From: Paludisphaera rhizosphaerae
GTDB taxonomy: Bacteria; Planctomycetota; Planctomycetia; Isosphaerales; Isosphaeraceae
Assembly (NCBI RefSeq): GCF_011065895.1
Contig: NZ_JAALCR010000024.1
Span: forward strand, 39,773 to 103,772
Reading direction: 5' to 3'
Length of the DNA: 64,000 bases
A program made the translations under genes and the position numbers. The notes beneath the pieces are model-generated. The model made no database searches and was not told the DNA's origin. It saw only the letters and a list, made by a program, of their open reading frames with translations. Shown here in pieces: positions 45,039-53,788 of this stretch; position 1 is the first letter of the stretch; each line of letters begins with the position of its first letter.

Positions 45039-46252
45039 TCCCGCCTGGGTTCCCCAATCCCCGCGAACCGATCGGCCATGAGAACCGTGGAACGCGCCAG
45101 AATCTTCGCCCCAAAAACCAGTGCGTGCTCGTCGATGTCGAACGAGGGGGAATGCAGGTGGTGCACAGGGGCGTCGGGCCCGGCCGTCCCCAGGCGAAGC
45201 AGGCAACCGGGCGCCTGGGTCAGGTAGCCCGAGAAATCCTCGCCCCCCATGCTGGGGAAGCGGATCTCGTCGAGGTTCTCCGCCCCAACCACCTCGACGG
45301 CCGCGCGTCGACAGACGGCGGTGACCTCGGGGTCGTTGTAGACGCCGTCGGTGCTGTTGTTCAAACTCAGCTCGAATTGAGTTTCGGTGGCTGCGCCGAG
45401 GCCGTCCGCGATCTGTTGCAACCGCTCGGCCACCCGCTGGGAGGCCGGTCGCGAGAGCGTTCGGATTGTCCCTTTGAGCACGACTTCCTCAGGGATGACG
45501 TTGCAACTCGACCCAGCCTGGATCGCGCCGAAGGTCACGACCGTGGGGTCGCGGGAGTCAACGCTGCGCGGGATCGATTGGTAGACGGTCGTGATGAACT
45601 GAGCCGCGGCCAGAAGTGGGTCTCGGGAGAGGTGCGGCCGGGCCGCATGGCCTCCGACGCCCCGAACGGTCACGTTGAGGTCGTGGCAGAACGCGGTCAA
45701 CTCATGGGAACGACAGCCGACGCGTCCCACCTGCCGTTCAGGGTCGACGTGCAGTGCGGTGATCGCCTTGACGCCGACCATCGCGCCGGCAGCGACCATT
45801 TCATAGGCCCCCTCGCCAACCTCCTCCGCCGGCTGGAAGACAGCACGCCAGGAGCATGAGGCCGGCAAGGCTCCACGGCAATCCCAGAGCGCCTCCGCCG
45901 CCGCGAGGGCCATCGCGGTGTGAGCGTCATGGCCGCAGGCGTGCATGACGCCGTCTCGTGTCGAGTGGTAAGAAACGTCCTTGGCGTCCGGGATTGGCAG
46001 AGCGTCGATGTCGGCCCGAAAGGCGACGAGCGGGCCCTGAGCCTCGTGAAGAGTCCCCGCGAGAATCCCCCGGCGCGAGGGGACGATCGAGAAAGGTATC
46101 CCCGTCTCGGCGAGCCTGTCGGCGAGGAACCGGGTGGTCTGATATTCCTCGCGGCTGAGTTCGGGGTTGGCGTGGAGGCTGCGGCGGACGTTACGCATCC
46201 GCTCGGTTCGGGATTCGATCGCGCGATCCAGGATCGATCGCCAGTCGGACAT
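45032..46252 (-). CDS. M20-family amidohydrolase (N-acyl amino acid hydrolase type)
   Basis: The 406-residue peptidase M20D has the metal ligands and catalytic residues in FRADIDALPI, MHACGHDAHTAMAL, FQPAEEVGEGA (catalytic Glu pair), the dimerisation-domain GGHAARPH and the final GGEDFSGYL. The family cleaves N-acyl amino acids, hippurate, or peptidoglycan-derived or auxin conjugates using two zinc or manganese ions. It is cytoplasmic. Its stop codon lies inside the putative Pho box of the next gene, which begins 84 bp downstream. Confidence 0.9.
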   Translation of the reverse strand: MSDWRSILDRAIESRTERMRNVRRSLHANPELSREEYQTTRFLADRLAETGIPFSIVPSRRGILAGTLHEAQGPLVAFRADIDALPIPDAKDVSYHSTRDGVMHACGHDAHTAMALAAAEALWDCRGALPASCSWRAVFQPAEEVGEGAYEMVAAGAMVGVKAITALHVDPERQVGRVGCRSHELTAFCHDLNVTVRGVGGHAARPHLSRDPLLAAAQFITTVYQSIPRSVDSRDPTVVTFGAIQAGSSCNVIPEEVVLKGTIRTLSRPASQRVAERLQQIADGLGAATETQFELSLNNSTDGVYNDPEVTAVCRRAAVEVVGAENLDEIRFPSMGGEDFSGYLTQAPGCLLRLGTAGPDAPVHHLHSPSFDIDEHALVFGAKILARSTVLMADRFAGIGEPRRDS

Positions 46253-46288
46253 CGCTCGTTCGCCTCCCGACGTGATCCGAGACCGGTC

Positions 46289-46999
46289 TCAGCGGCGGAC
46301 TCGGCGCTTGACCCAGCGGCCGGCCTCGGCCGCCGAGCGAAGGCCCGGAATCCGGTCGAACCACGCCGTCGTAATATCGCTGGCTGAACTACGTTGGAAG
46401 CCGAGATTCGGAGCCGCGACGAGCGTGAGCACGTCGGGGTTGAGGTTCCGGAACCAGGAGTAGGCTCCGTCGACGTGCATCGGTCCCCCGTCGGGCGATC
46501 CCGGGGGACGCTGCAGGATGGCCTCCAGGCAGTCGACGACGCGCGGAACCACGTCGCCGCGAATCGCCAGGAAATGCGTCGTGCGGATCGGCCCAGTGAA
46601 CGGACGAAGAGGTTCCTCCGCACCGTCCTCGAACGATTCAAGCTGATGGCCGAAGTAGGCGAATCCCCAGGGCTCGCGACGGAGGATCTCCCGGATGACG
46701 TCGCCCTGACGCACGAAATCGTCGGCGATCTCCAGGTCGTCCTCCATGATCAAGACGTCGCCGGCTCCCTCAGCCTGCACCCGCTTTAGGATGCCGAGAT
46801 GGCTGAGAAAGCAGCCCCGAGAGCCGATGTTGGGGAAGCCTCCCGGCGAGTCGGGTTTCACTGCGGGAAAGAACTCGACGCGATCACGCCAGCCTTCAAG
46901 GCCGACGCGCTCGAACATGGCCCGCGTCTCTTTCCGGCGGTCGCCTCGTTGCGGCAGGTTGATGACGTAGGCCCGGCTGAAGCAGTCGAGGATGGGCAT
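46289..46999 (-). CDS. Family 25 glycosyltransferase-like protein
   Basis: The 236-residue protein has the GT25 opening RAYVINLPQRGDRRKETRAM. SRGCFLSHLGILKRVQ (the conserved GC..SH motif), VLIMEDDLEIADDFV (ED acidic site) and a late HVDGAYSWF (the D-x-Y acceptor motif) follow. GT25 enzymes add galactose or other sugars to LPS in bacteria. The start at 46999 is set by the conserved N-terminus. It is 103 bp downstream of pstB on the same strand and may or may not be in that operon. Confidence 0.8.
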   Translation of the reverse strand: MPILDCFSRAYVINLPQRGDRRKETRAMFERVGLEGWRDRVEFFPAVKPDSPGGFPNIGSRGCFLSHLGILKRVQAEGAGDVLIMEDDLEIADDFVRQGDVIREILRREPWGFAYFGHQLESFEDGAEEPLRPFTGPIRTTHFLAIRGDVVPRVVDCLEAILQRPPGSPDGGPMHVDGAYSWFRNLNPDVLTLVAAPNLGFQRSSASDITTAWFDRIPGLRSAAEAGRWVKRRVRR

Positions 47000-47102
47000 C
47001 GCGGATCCAGATCGGTGTGCGAACGAATGGGAGCGCGCATGACGCCCCAAACCAGGATAGTTCGGGGCCGGCACCTCGGCAAGTCGCTGTGACGCCCGGG
47101 AC

Positions 47103-47933
47103 TCAGCCGATGCGCCCAGTGATGTAGGCCTCGGTCCTCGAATCCCTGGGGTTCGTGAAGAGGACGTCGGTGGGGCTGAACTCGACGAGGATGCCCGTGC
47201 GGTGGCCGGCGGCGGCGTCTTCGTCGGGCATGAGACAGGCGGTGAAGTCGCTGACGCGGCGGGCCTGGGCCATGTTGTGGGTGACGATGACGATGGTGTA
47301 GTCGTCCTTCAAATCGTCCATCAGATCCTCGACGCGGGCCGTCGAGATCGGGTCGAGCGCGGAGCACGGCTCGTCCATGAGGATGACCTCGGGCTCCACG
47401 GCCAGCGTTCGGGCGATGCAGAGCCTCTGCTGCTGGCCGCCGGAGAGTTCCAGTCCAGAGCGGTGGATCTTGGTTTTGACCTCGTCCCACAAGGCAGCCC
47501 GGCGGAGCGATCGCTCGACCAGTTCATCCATGTCGCCGCGGTAGCCGTTGATCCTCGCGCCCCAGGCGATGTTGTTGTAGATGCTCTTCGGGAAAGGATT
47601 GGGCTTCTGGAAGACCATTCCGATCCGTCGCCGAAGTCCCACAGCGTCGATCTTCGGGCCGGTGATCGACTCTCCGTCGAATCGGATTTCCCCCTCCATC
47701 CGGGCGTCCGCGATCAGGTCGTTCATCCGGTTGAAGCAGCGCAGCAGGGTGCTTTTGCCGCAGCCGGATGGCCCGATCAAGGCCGTGATCTTGTGCCGGG
47801 GAATCGCGATGTCGACCCCCTTGAGCGCCAGCGACGGACCGTACCATACGTGGAGGCCGATGGTCTGGAGCACGGCCTCCGGGGTGGAGGCGGCGGAAGA
47901 GGCCGGCGTCGGGGACGTGGTCGGGGCGCTCAT
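47103..47933 (-). CDS. pstB: Phosphate ABC transporter ATPase PstB
   Basis: The 276-residue ATPase has a Ser/Thr/Ala-rich N-terminal extension of 20 residues. Then come [17 protein letters not shown], Walker [21 protein letters not shown]-loop [11 protein letters not shown], signature [13 protein letters not shown], Walker [14 protein letters not shown] and the H-loop [13 protein letters not shown]. The CFNRMND and FQKPNPFP segments are specific to PstB. It powers high-affinity phosphate uptake. It is the last gene of pstSCAB, starting 43 bp after pstA. Confidence 0.97.
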   Translation of the reverse strand: MSAPTTSPTPASSAASTPEAVLQTIGLHVWYGPSLALKGVDIAIPRHKITALIGPSGCGKSTLLRCFNRMNDLIADARMEGEIRFDGESITGPKIDAVGLRRRIGMVFQKPNPFPKSIYNNIAWGARINGYRGDMDELVERSLRRAALWDEVKTKIHRSGLELSGGQQQRLCIARTLAVEPEVILMDEPCSALDPISTARVEDLMDDLKDDYTIVIVTHNMAQARRVSDFTACLMPDEDAAAGHRTGILVEFSPTDVLFTNPRDSRTEAYITGRIG

Positions 47934-47976
47934 AGGCGTCTCGGCGGGGGGTTGGGAGGCGTTGAGGCGATGAAAC

Positions 47977-48924
47977 TCATCGGCGGCGTCGGAAGCGGTT
48001 GCGAATCAGAATGGCCACGGCGTTCATCGAAAGCAGAATGGCCACCAGGATCAGGATACCGCCGCCGGCGACCGCCTGGAACGCCCGGTCCGGCTCCTTG
48101 GCGTAGTTGTAGATTTCGACAGGGAGCGCCGTATATCGGTCGAGCGGACCTCGGGGCGCCCGCAGCAGCGAGCCTGCCGCGCCGACCAGCAGCAGCGGCG
48201 CCGTCTCGCCGATGGCCCGTGAGAGCCCCAGGATGGTCCCCGTCAGAATCCCCGGCAGCGCGGCCGGAACGACGTGGCCGCTGATCACCTGCCATCGCGT
48301 GGCCCCCAGCGCCAGCGCGGCCTGTCGGAGCGACGGCGGCACTGTCCGGAGAGCCTCCTGGGTGGTGATGACGATCGTTGGCAGAATCAGAAGAGAAAGC
48401 GTCAAAACGCCCGCCAGCAGGCTCGGCCCGAGGGCCAGTCCCTTCATACCGAAGGCTCGGACGAACAGCGAGAGCCCCAGGATCCCGTACACGACCGAAG
48501 GAACACCCGCCAGGTTGGCGATGTTCGTCTGAATCATCCGGCGAGTTCGACCCGCCGGCATGTATTCTTCCAGGAAGACCCCCGCGCTGATGCCCACGGG
48601 AATGCCGACCACGGCGACAAGCCCTAGCAGCCACAGGCTGCCGATGACCCCGACGTGATACCCCGCGATCGCCGGGTTGCTCGAAGGTCGATTGGCCAGC
48701 AGCCGACGGAGAAGCGAGGCGAGTTCGCGGGCGTTCGACGCTACGTCGTACCACGGAGCGTGGGGAGGTCCCGAAAGAGCCGCGGCGAGGATTGCCGCCA
48801 TCAAGGCGGTCAGCACGATGACGCCGGTGAGGGTCGCCAGCAGGCAAGCCGCGCCGAAGGCGGGGCCCAGCCATCTCCGGAGCCGGCGGTGCGGCCGGAA
48901 CTTGTCGGCAGGCGCCACGCTCAT
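47977..48924 (-). CDS. pstA: Phosphate ABC transporter permease PstA
   Basis: The 315-residue permease has six predicted membrane helices. The conserved coupling region [23 protein letters not shown] and [15 protein letters not shown] are PstA-specific. The start at 48924 overlaps the pstC stop in a TCAT/ATGA arrangement. It forms the channel with PstC. Confidence 0.96.
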   Translation of the reverse strand: MSVAPADKFRPHRRLRRWLGPAFGAACLLATLTGVIVLTALMAAILAAALSGPPHAPWYDVASNARELASLLRRLLANRPSSNPAIAGYHVGVIGSLWLLGLVAVVGIPVGISAGVFLEEYMPAGRTRRMIQTNIANLAGVPSVVYGILGLSLFVRAFGMKGLALGPSLLAGVLTLSLLILPTIVITTQEALRTVPPSLRQAALALGATRWQVISGHVVPAALPGILTGTILGLSRAIGETAPLLLVGAAGSLLRAPRGPLDRYTALPVEIYNYAKEPDRAFQAVAGGGILILVAILLSMNAVAILIRNRFRRRR

Positions 48925-49904
48925 TGATAGACCTCGCGATAGCGCCTGAGAACCATGTTGGAGAGGATGTTCAGCGTCAGCGTGATTCCGAACAGGGCCA
49001 GCCCCACGGCAAAGAGCGACAGGTATTTCGACGACCCGTAAGAGGCCTCGCCCCCGACGACCTGAACGATGTAGGTGGTCATCGTCTCGACCGAAGTCAG
49101 GGGATTGAGCCTGATCTGAGGAATCATCCCCGCCGCAAGCACGACGGCCATCGTCTCGCCGACGGCCCGGCTGATCGCCAGGATAAAGGACGCGAACACC
49201 CCCGAGAGCCCCGCCGGCAGCACGATCCGCGTCGAGACCTCGAACTTCGTCGCTCCCAGTCCATAGGCGGCTTCGCGAAGTCCCTGAGGAACCGCCGAGA
49301 GTACGTCCTCGCTCAGGGACGAGACCAGCGGAACGATCATCACGCCCACGACGATGCAGGCCGAGAGGGCGTTGAATTGCTCCACTCGCAGGCCCAGCGG
49401 TTCCAGAAGGGCCTTGAGCAAGGGCGTAACCATCAGCAGAGCCAGATAGCCGTAGACGATCGTCGGCACGCCGGCCAGGAGTTCGAGCGTCGGCTTGAGG
49501 ATGCTTCGCACCATCCGCGGGGCGTATTCACTGAGGTAGATCGCGCTCATCAGGCCGATCGGCAGCGCGATGCACGAAGACCCCAGGGCGATGACGAACG
49601 TCCCCCAGACCAGCGGCAAGATGCCGAATTTCGGCGGCGTGGCCTCAGGCTTCAGGACGGAGCCCAGCAGGAAGTCGGCGACGCTGATTTTCGCGTGGAG
49701 GAAGAACTCGACGCTCTGCACCAGCAGGACCAGCAGAATGCCCAGGGTCGTCAGGATGGTGACCGCGCCGCAGAAGCCCAGAGCGACCGGCGCAACGACC
49801 TCGGCGAACAGGGCGAACCGGGACTGCCCTCCCCAGGGATCGTCGGGGGAGGGCGTCTCGCGAAGCGTCGTAGGCTCGGCCGGAGAGGAACGGTCGGGAG
49901 GCAT
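48921..49904 (-). CDS. pstC: Phosphate ABC transporter permease PstC
   Basis: The 327-residue permease has six helices after a 30-residue cytoplasmic N-terminus. It has the conserved coupling segment VPQGLREAAYGLGATKFEV and SRAVGETMAVVLAAG. LAGVPTIVYGYLALL is another family hallmark. It starts 7 bp after the pstS stop, so it is co-transcribed. Confidence 0.96.
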   Translation of the reverse strand: MPPDRSSPAEPTTLRETPSPDDPWGGQSRFALFAEVVAPVALGFCGAVTILTTLGILLVLLVQSVEFFLHAKISVADFLLGSVLKPEATPPKFGILPLVWGTFVIALGSSCIALPIGLMSAIYLSEYAPRMVRSILKPTLELLAGVPTIVYGYLALLMVTPLLKALLEPLGLRVEQFNALSACIVVGVMIVPLVSSLSEDVLSAVPQGLREAAYGLGATKFEVSTRIVLPAGLSGVFASFILAISRAVGETMAVVLAAGMIPQIRLNPLTSVETMTTYIVQVVGGEASYGSSKYLSLFAVGLALFGITLTLNILSNMVLRRYREVYQ

Positions 49905-49911
49905 CGGATGC

Positions 49912-50901
49912 TCAGGGGGTAGACGGCTTGGCGACCGCCTGGGCGGCGTCGTCCCCGGACTTAGCGGTCAGGCTCGCCAGGGCGGCCTTGTTCGCCTCGA
50001 TGTCTTCCGGGGTGGGAGGATCGTACCGCCCCGTCACGGCGAGAGTCGAGACATTGTCGAGATAGTAGCTCAAGAAACTCGCCATCTCGGGCCGCTTCGT
50101 CGACGAGTTCTTGACGAAGATGTAGAGCGGTCGCGAGAGAGGCTTGTAGGACTTGTCGGCGATCGTCTCAGGGCTGGGAGCCACGGGAGGCGCCTCGGCT
50201 CCGGCCTGAACCGCGAGAGCCTTGAGGCGTTCCTTGTTATCCGCGTAGTAAGCATAGCCGAAGTAGCCGAGACCGTCCGGATCCCCGACCACGCCGTTGA
50301 CCAGGATGTTGTCGTCGGAACTTTGCTGCACGCCATCGCGCGGGTGCTTCCCCTTGCCGAGAATCGCCTCGACGAAGAACTCGAACGTCCCGGAGTCGTT
50401 GTCAGGCGAGTAGAGGACGATCTTGCGATCCGGCCACGAGGGATCAAGATCCTTCCAGGTCACGACCTTGGAGTCCGCCTCCCACAACTTCTTCAATTGA
50501 TCGACGGTGATCGAGCGAGCGAAATCGTTCTTGGCATTCACCGCGAGCGTGATTCCGTCGTAGCCGACGACGAAGCGGGTCCATTCCAGGGCCTGACTCC
50601 ACGCCTTCTCCTTCTCGTCGGGCTTGGCGTCGCGGGAGGCGTCGACGATGTCGACCTCCCCCTGGAGGTATCGGCCGAAACCGCCGCCGGTGCCGTGGTT
50701 GTCGACCACGACCGTCACGTCGGGGTCGACGCTCGCGAACGCCTCCTGCGCCGCCTTGCTAATGCGGAAAACCGTGCTGGAGCCGTCGACCACAATCGTC
50801 GGCGCCGGGGACGTAAGCCCGCCCCCCGAACCGCAGCCGGCGAGGCAGCCCACAAGCGTCGTCAGAATCGGAAGCCGCACAAGTTCAGGCCAAGGCCGCA
50901 T
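49912..50901 (-). CDS. pstS: Phosphate-binding lipoprotein PstS (SphX-like)
   Basis: The 329-residue protein has a lipoprotein signal ending in the lipobox LAGC. The phosphate-binding segments VVDGSSTVFRISKAAQEAF, GEVDIVDASRDAK and PDNDSGTFEFFVEAIL follow, with YKPLSRPLYIFVKNSS near the end. The Asp-Ala-Ser-Arg variant and overall length place it in the SphX/PstS family. It captures phosphate in the periplasm for PstCAB. A putative Pho box lies about 95-120 bp upstream. It is divergent from the ArfB-like gene. Confidence 0.95.
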   Translation of the reverse strand: MRPWPELVRLPILTTLVGCLAGCGSGGGLTSPAPTIVVDGSSTVFRISKAAQEAFASVDPDVTVVVDNHGTGGGFGRYLQGEVDIVDASRDAKPDEKEKAWSQALEWTRFVVGYDGITLAVNAKNDFARSITVDQLKKLWEADSKVVTWKDLDPSWPDRKIVLYSPDNDSGTFEFFVEAILGKGKHPRDGVQQSSDDNILVNGVVGDPDGLGYFGYAYYADNKERLKALAVQAGAEAPPVAPSPETIADKSYKPLSRPLYIFVKNSSTKRPEMASFLSYYLDNVSTLAVTGRYDPPTPEDIEANKAALASLTAKSGDDAAQAVAKPSTP

Positions 50902-50979
50902 GGATGTTCGATCCTTCGGGTCATAGAGAGGTCGGGACTCGCGGGCCCGTGAACGTCCCGACGATTCCGGTCTCTACCA

Positions 50980-51022
50980 AGTTTACCCGTCTTTGATGAA
51001 AATCTTGTGAAGACGCCATGAC
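50980..51022 (-). promoter_or_regulatory. Putative Pho box and -10 element upstream of pstS
   Basis: ATGAA at 50996, GTGAA at 51007 and ATGAC at 51018 are exactly 11 bp apart. Read on the coding (minus) strand these are GTCAT, TTCAC and TTCAT. TAAACT (50985-50980 on the minus strand) begins 15 bp after the start of the last unit, close to the PhoB box to -10 geometry known for E. coli phoA. The same spacing and pentamer occur before the phoB-like gene. Confidence 0.68.
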
Positions 51023-51128
51023 GTTGCCGAGCGTTCGAACCGTGCGCTTCGTTCTAACGTCCAGTGTACACTGATGCGGGGAGACTCGTTGCGGGCAAGG
51101 TTCGCGACCTACCGGGGGATGGTGTTCG

Positions 51129-51554
51129 ATGATCGTGGTCAATGACCGAGTTTCGCTGGAGGAGGCGGAGCTCGACTTCGAGTTCATCCGTTCGTCGGGC
51201 CCCGGCGGTCAGAACGTGAACAAGGTCTCGACGGCCGTTCGGCTGCGTTTCGACGCGACCAACTCGCCCTCGCTGCCGGAGGACGTGCGTCGCCGTTTGC
51301 TGACTCTGGCCGGCCGTCGGATCGGCGGCGACGGCTTCTTGACGATCCTCGCCCAGACCGCGCGAACTCAGGACGCCAACCGCCGCGAGGCCGTCGATCG
51401 CCTCGTCGAGTTGATTGCCAAGGCCTGTGAGCGTCCCAAGCCGCGTCGCCCGTCCAGGCCGACCCTCGGCTCTCAGAAACGTCGACTGGAATCGAAGCGA
51501 AAGCATAGCGAGACCAAATCCAGGCGGCGGGACAGCAACTCGTCCGACGATTGA
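51129..51554 (+). CDS. arfB: Peptide chain release factor-like protein (ArfB/YaeJ)
   Basis: The 141-residue protein has the catalytic GGQ at residues 26-28 in SSGPGGQNVNKVSTAVRL. A short RF-1 domain and a basic C-terminal tail (QKRRLESKRKHSETKSRRR) follow; in ArfB such a tail enters the empty mRNA channel. It hydrolyses peptidyl-tRNA on stalled ribosomes without a stop codon. The stop-codon-recognition domain of RF1/RF2 is absent, as expected. It is divergent from pstS. Confidence 0.92.
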   Translation: MIVVNDRVSLEEAELDFEFIRSSGPGGQNVNKVSTAVRLRFDATNSPSLPEDVRRRLLTLAGRRIGGDGFLTILAQTARTQDANRREAVDRLVELIAKACERPKPRRPSRPTLGSQKRRLESKRKHSETKSRRRDSNSSDD

Positions 51555-51570
51555 GTCGCCGGCCCGCGTT

Positions 51571-52335
51571 TCATCCCCCGGAGATGATGCGACGTTCCAT
51601 CTCACGTCGGCGGGCCGCCGACGGTGCGGCCTGAGCCATATGAAAGGGTCCCGCGTGGATGGGGCCGTCTCGTAAGCGATCTCGGAGATGCTGCCAGATG
51701 CCTGGGTTCCTGTACCCGGCCTGAACGGTGTCGAGGATCGTCCCGACCGGGGCATCCCACAGCACTCCGAGCGCCGAGTAAAGGACCGCGCGGACGTCGT
51801 CGGCCTGACGCTCGGTGATCTCCGCGGGCTCATGGACGGTGTCGAAGTCGATCCATCGGGCGCTCGAGGATTCCGGGTCGTGGACGACGTTGCGGAGTGT
51901 GGCGTCGCCGTGGCAGAGAGGCCCGTCCGGTCCGAGCGTACCATGCAATTCGTGTAGGGCGTGGACCACAGCCGAGAGCGCACGCAGCCGTTCCTCCACG
52001 GGAACCAAGGCGTCAGCGCAGTGATCGGCGGCCAGTCGGCCCGGCCAGAAGGGCAAGAGCAGCCATCCTTGGTCGTCCACCGTGCACTCGACGCCATACA
52101 AACGACGGTGAACCTCCATCTCCCGGGCTTGCCACGGGACGTCGGGGAGTACCTGGACCCCGGCGCGAAGCCACCGCAGATAGCCATTCTCGACCGGAAT
52201 CAGCCAGCGTGCGAACCAATGGCGTCGTTTGGCCAGGCAACACCTGCCATCGGCCGCACGCCGGGGTGCGACCGAGTTCAGGCGCAACTTCGCCAGCAAG
52301 GGCCCGAGCCACGACGAAATCCCAAACCTCGCCAC
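51571..52335 (-). CDS. Phosphotransferase-like kinase (APH/choline-kinase fold)
   Basis: The 254-residue protein has the catalytic-loop motif H142-GD-x4-N149 (LCHGDATLRNVV) and the metal-binding D163-FD (WIDFDTVHEP), the signature of APH-type and LPS-type small-molecule kinases. The N-lobe is short, with no clear ATP-binding Gly loop. It starts at GTG 52335, 42 bp after the GT2 gene. In this cluster a sugar or lipid kinase is more plausible than antibiotic resistance. The substrate is unknown. Confidence 0.68.
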   Translation of the reverse strand: MARFGISSWLGPLLAKLRLNSVAPRRAADGRCCLAKRRHWFARWLIPVENGYLRWLRAGVQVLPDVPWQAREMEVHRRLYGVECTVDDQGWLLLPFWPGRLAADHCADALVPVEERLRALSAVVHALHELHGTLGPDGPLCHGDATLRNVVHDPESSSARWIDFDTVHEPAEITERQADDVRAVLYSALGVLWDAPVGTILDTVQAGYRNPGIWQHLRDRLRDGPIHAGPFHMAQAAPSAARRREMERRIISGG

Positions 52336-52377
52336 GAAACACCACCGGGGAACGCCCCCCGTCGCGAGCGGATGCGC

Positions 52378-53145
52378 CTAACCCACGTCGACCTGCGGAG
52401 CCGCGTGGCGGATCTGGTCGTGGTAGTGGACTCGCCCCCGAAAGCTGACGATCGCCCACCCGTACTTCAGGAACGTCCGCAGATATCCCCAGCGCTGGAG
52501 TTCCATCCGACGCCCGGAGCTCAGGGCGACCCTGGAACGATCGTAGACGAAGCGGCGAGGGCGTGCACGGTAAAGGCCCGCGAGGATCGGCCACTCCTCG
52601 CCGATGGCGACGCGCTCGTCAAAGGGGCCGAATTCATCAAACGCCTCCCTCGTGCAAAACATGCAGGCGGGCATCGCCTTGGCGCGGGGGAGTGGAAGCC
52701 GTCGGACGGTGTTCCAGAAGCCCCACCAGCAACGCGCCCGCAGGCCGCCGTCGAGCGCCCCGAGTCTCGTGATTCCAGCCTCGAATCCGTGCTCGTCGCA
52801 GAGCGTCGCGATCCGTCGAAGTCCATCAGCGGGGGGATGCGTATCGGCGTCGAGAAAGACCAGGATCCTCCCTCGCGCTCGCCTGACCCCGAGGTTCCGC
52901 GCCCGGGCCGCGCCTCGAACCTCGCACTTCACCACCACAACCCCGTGATCGGCCGCATATTGCTCAAGCAAGGCGGGAGTGCCATCACTGCTGCCGTCGT
53001 CGACGACGACCACTTCGACATCCCCCGGCGCGGCGAACTCGTCGATCGCTCGCAGGACCGATTCCAGGGTCTCCCCAAGAAGCGCCGCTTCGTTACGAGC
53101 CGGAATCACCACAGACAGGGCCGGCCCGTCGGAGCGATCAGACAT
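52378..53145 (-). CDS. Family 2 glycosyltransferase
   Basis: The 255-residue GT-A enzyme has LSVVIPARNEAALLGETLES, VVVVDDGSSDGTPALL, RARNLGVRRARGRILVFLDADTHPP (DxD motif) and FGPFDERVAIGEEWPIL (ED acid motif). No membrane helix follows. It is one of five co-directional genes running from lgt to the kinase. The donor and acceptor are unknown. Confidence 0.88.
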   Translation of the reverse strand: MSDRSDGPALSVVIPARNEAALLGETLESVLRAIDEFAAPGDVEVVVVDDGSSDGTPALLEQYAADHGVVVVKCEVRGAARARNLGVRRARGRILVFLDADTHPPADGLRRIATLCDEHGFEAGITRLGALDGGLRARCWWGFWNTVRRLPLPRAKAMPACMFCTREAFDEFGPFDERVAIGEEWPILAGLYRARPRRFVYDRSRVALSSGRRMELQRWGYLRTFLKYGWAIVSFRGRVHYHDQIRHAAPQVDVG

Positions 53146-53158
53146 GGCAGATCCTCGT

Positions 53159-53788
53159 TCATTGGAAACGGGAACCCGTGCTGAGAATCAGGAGGTCTCG
53201 ACTGATCCACATTGCCGCGTCAGTCTCCGACTCCAAGCGGTCCACACGCAGCCCGGCCTCCTCGGCGATCGCCCGAACTTCCGATCGCGTGAAAACTCGT
53301 CGCGACTCCATCGAGTTTTTCACAGCCGGAACGAGGCCGATCGCCCGGCAGAGCCTAAAGGCGGCCGGCCCCTGGATCCAGCCCCGTCCTCGAAGAAGCG
53401 CCCTTCCGAACGCTCCTCGATAGGTGGTTTGGACCACGATCACTCGCCTGTTCGCCACGCGCGCGGCTTCACGCAGGATCGCCGAAGGATCATCTGTGTA
53501 GCTGAGAACGTGAATCAGCAGGCAGACGTCGACGGCCCCGTCCGCCAGCGGGAGAACTCTCCCATCGAAGAGAATCGGCTCTTCTCCGCCGACGTGGAAG
53601 TCGACGACGTCCGCCTGAAGGCAACTCCCTCCGACGACCCGAACCAACGCTTCGGCGTTATGGCCTGTTCCTGAACCAATATCGAGGAGTCGCCCGCCTC
53701 GGGGCAGGTACGGCGCCAGTCGTTGGGCCAGACGTTCTCCCCGACGTTCCAGTAGGCGATTGAAAAGTCGACGAGCCGACAGCGTCAC
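53159..53788 (-). CDS. SAM-dependent methyltransferase
   Basis: The 209-residue class I methyltransferase has GGRLLDIGSGTGHNAEALV (motif I), a short acidic strand QADVVDF and LPLADGAVDVCLLIHVLSY. Start GTG 53788 overlaps the deacetylase stop (GTGA), indicating coupled translation, and discards an implausible Gly/Ala-rich N-terminus from the longer frame. Its partners suggest decoration of a surface glycan or lipid. Confidence 0.85.
   Translation of the reverse strand: MTLSARRLFNRLLERRGERLAQRLAPYLPRGGRLLDIGSGTGHNAEALVRVVGGSCLQADVVDFHVGGEEPILFDGRVLPLADGAVDVCLLIHVLSYTDDPSAILREAARVANRRVIVVQTTYRGAFGRALLRGRGWIQGPAAFRLCRAIGLVPAVKNSMESRRVFTRSEVRAIAEEAGLRVDRLESETDAAMWISRDLLILSTGSRFQ

Noticed and set aside
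51571..52335. Aminoglycoside phosphotransferase (resistance gene)
   Set aside because: The HGD and DFD motifs are shared by many small-molecule kinases and the gene sits in a glycan cluster, so a resistance call is not supported.
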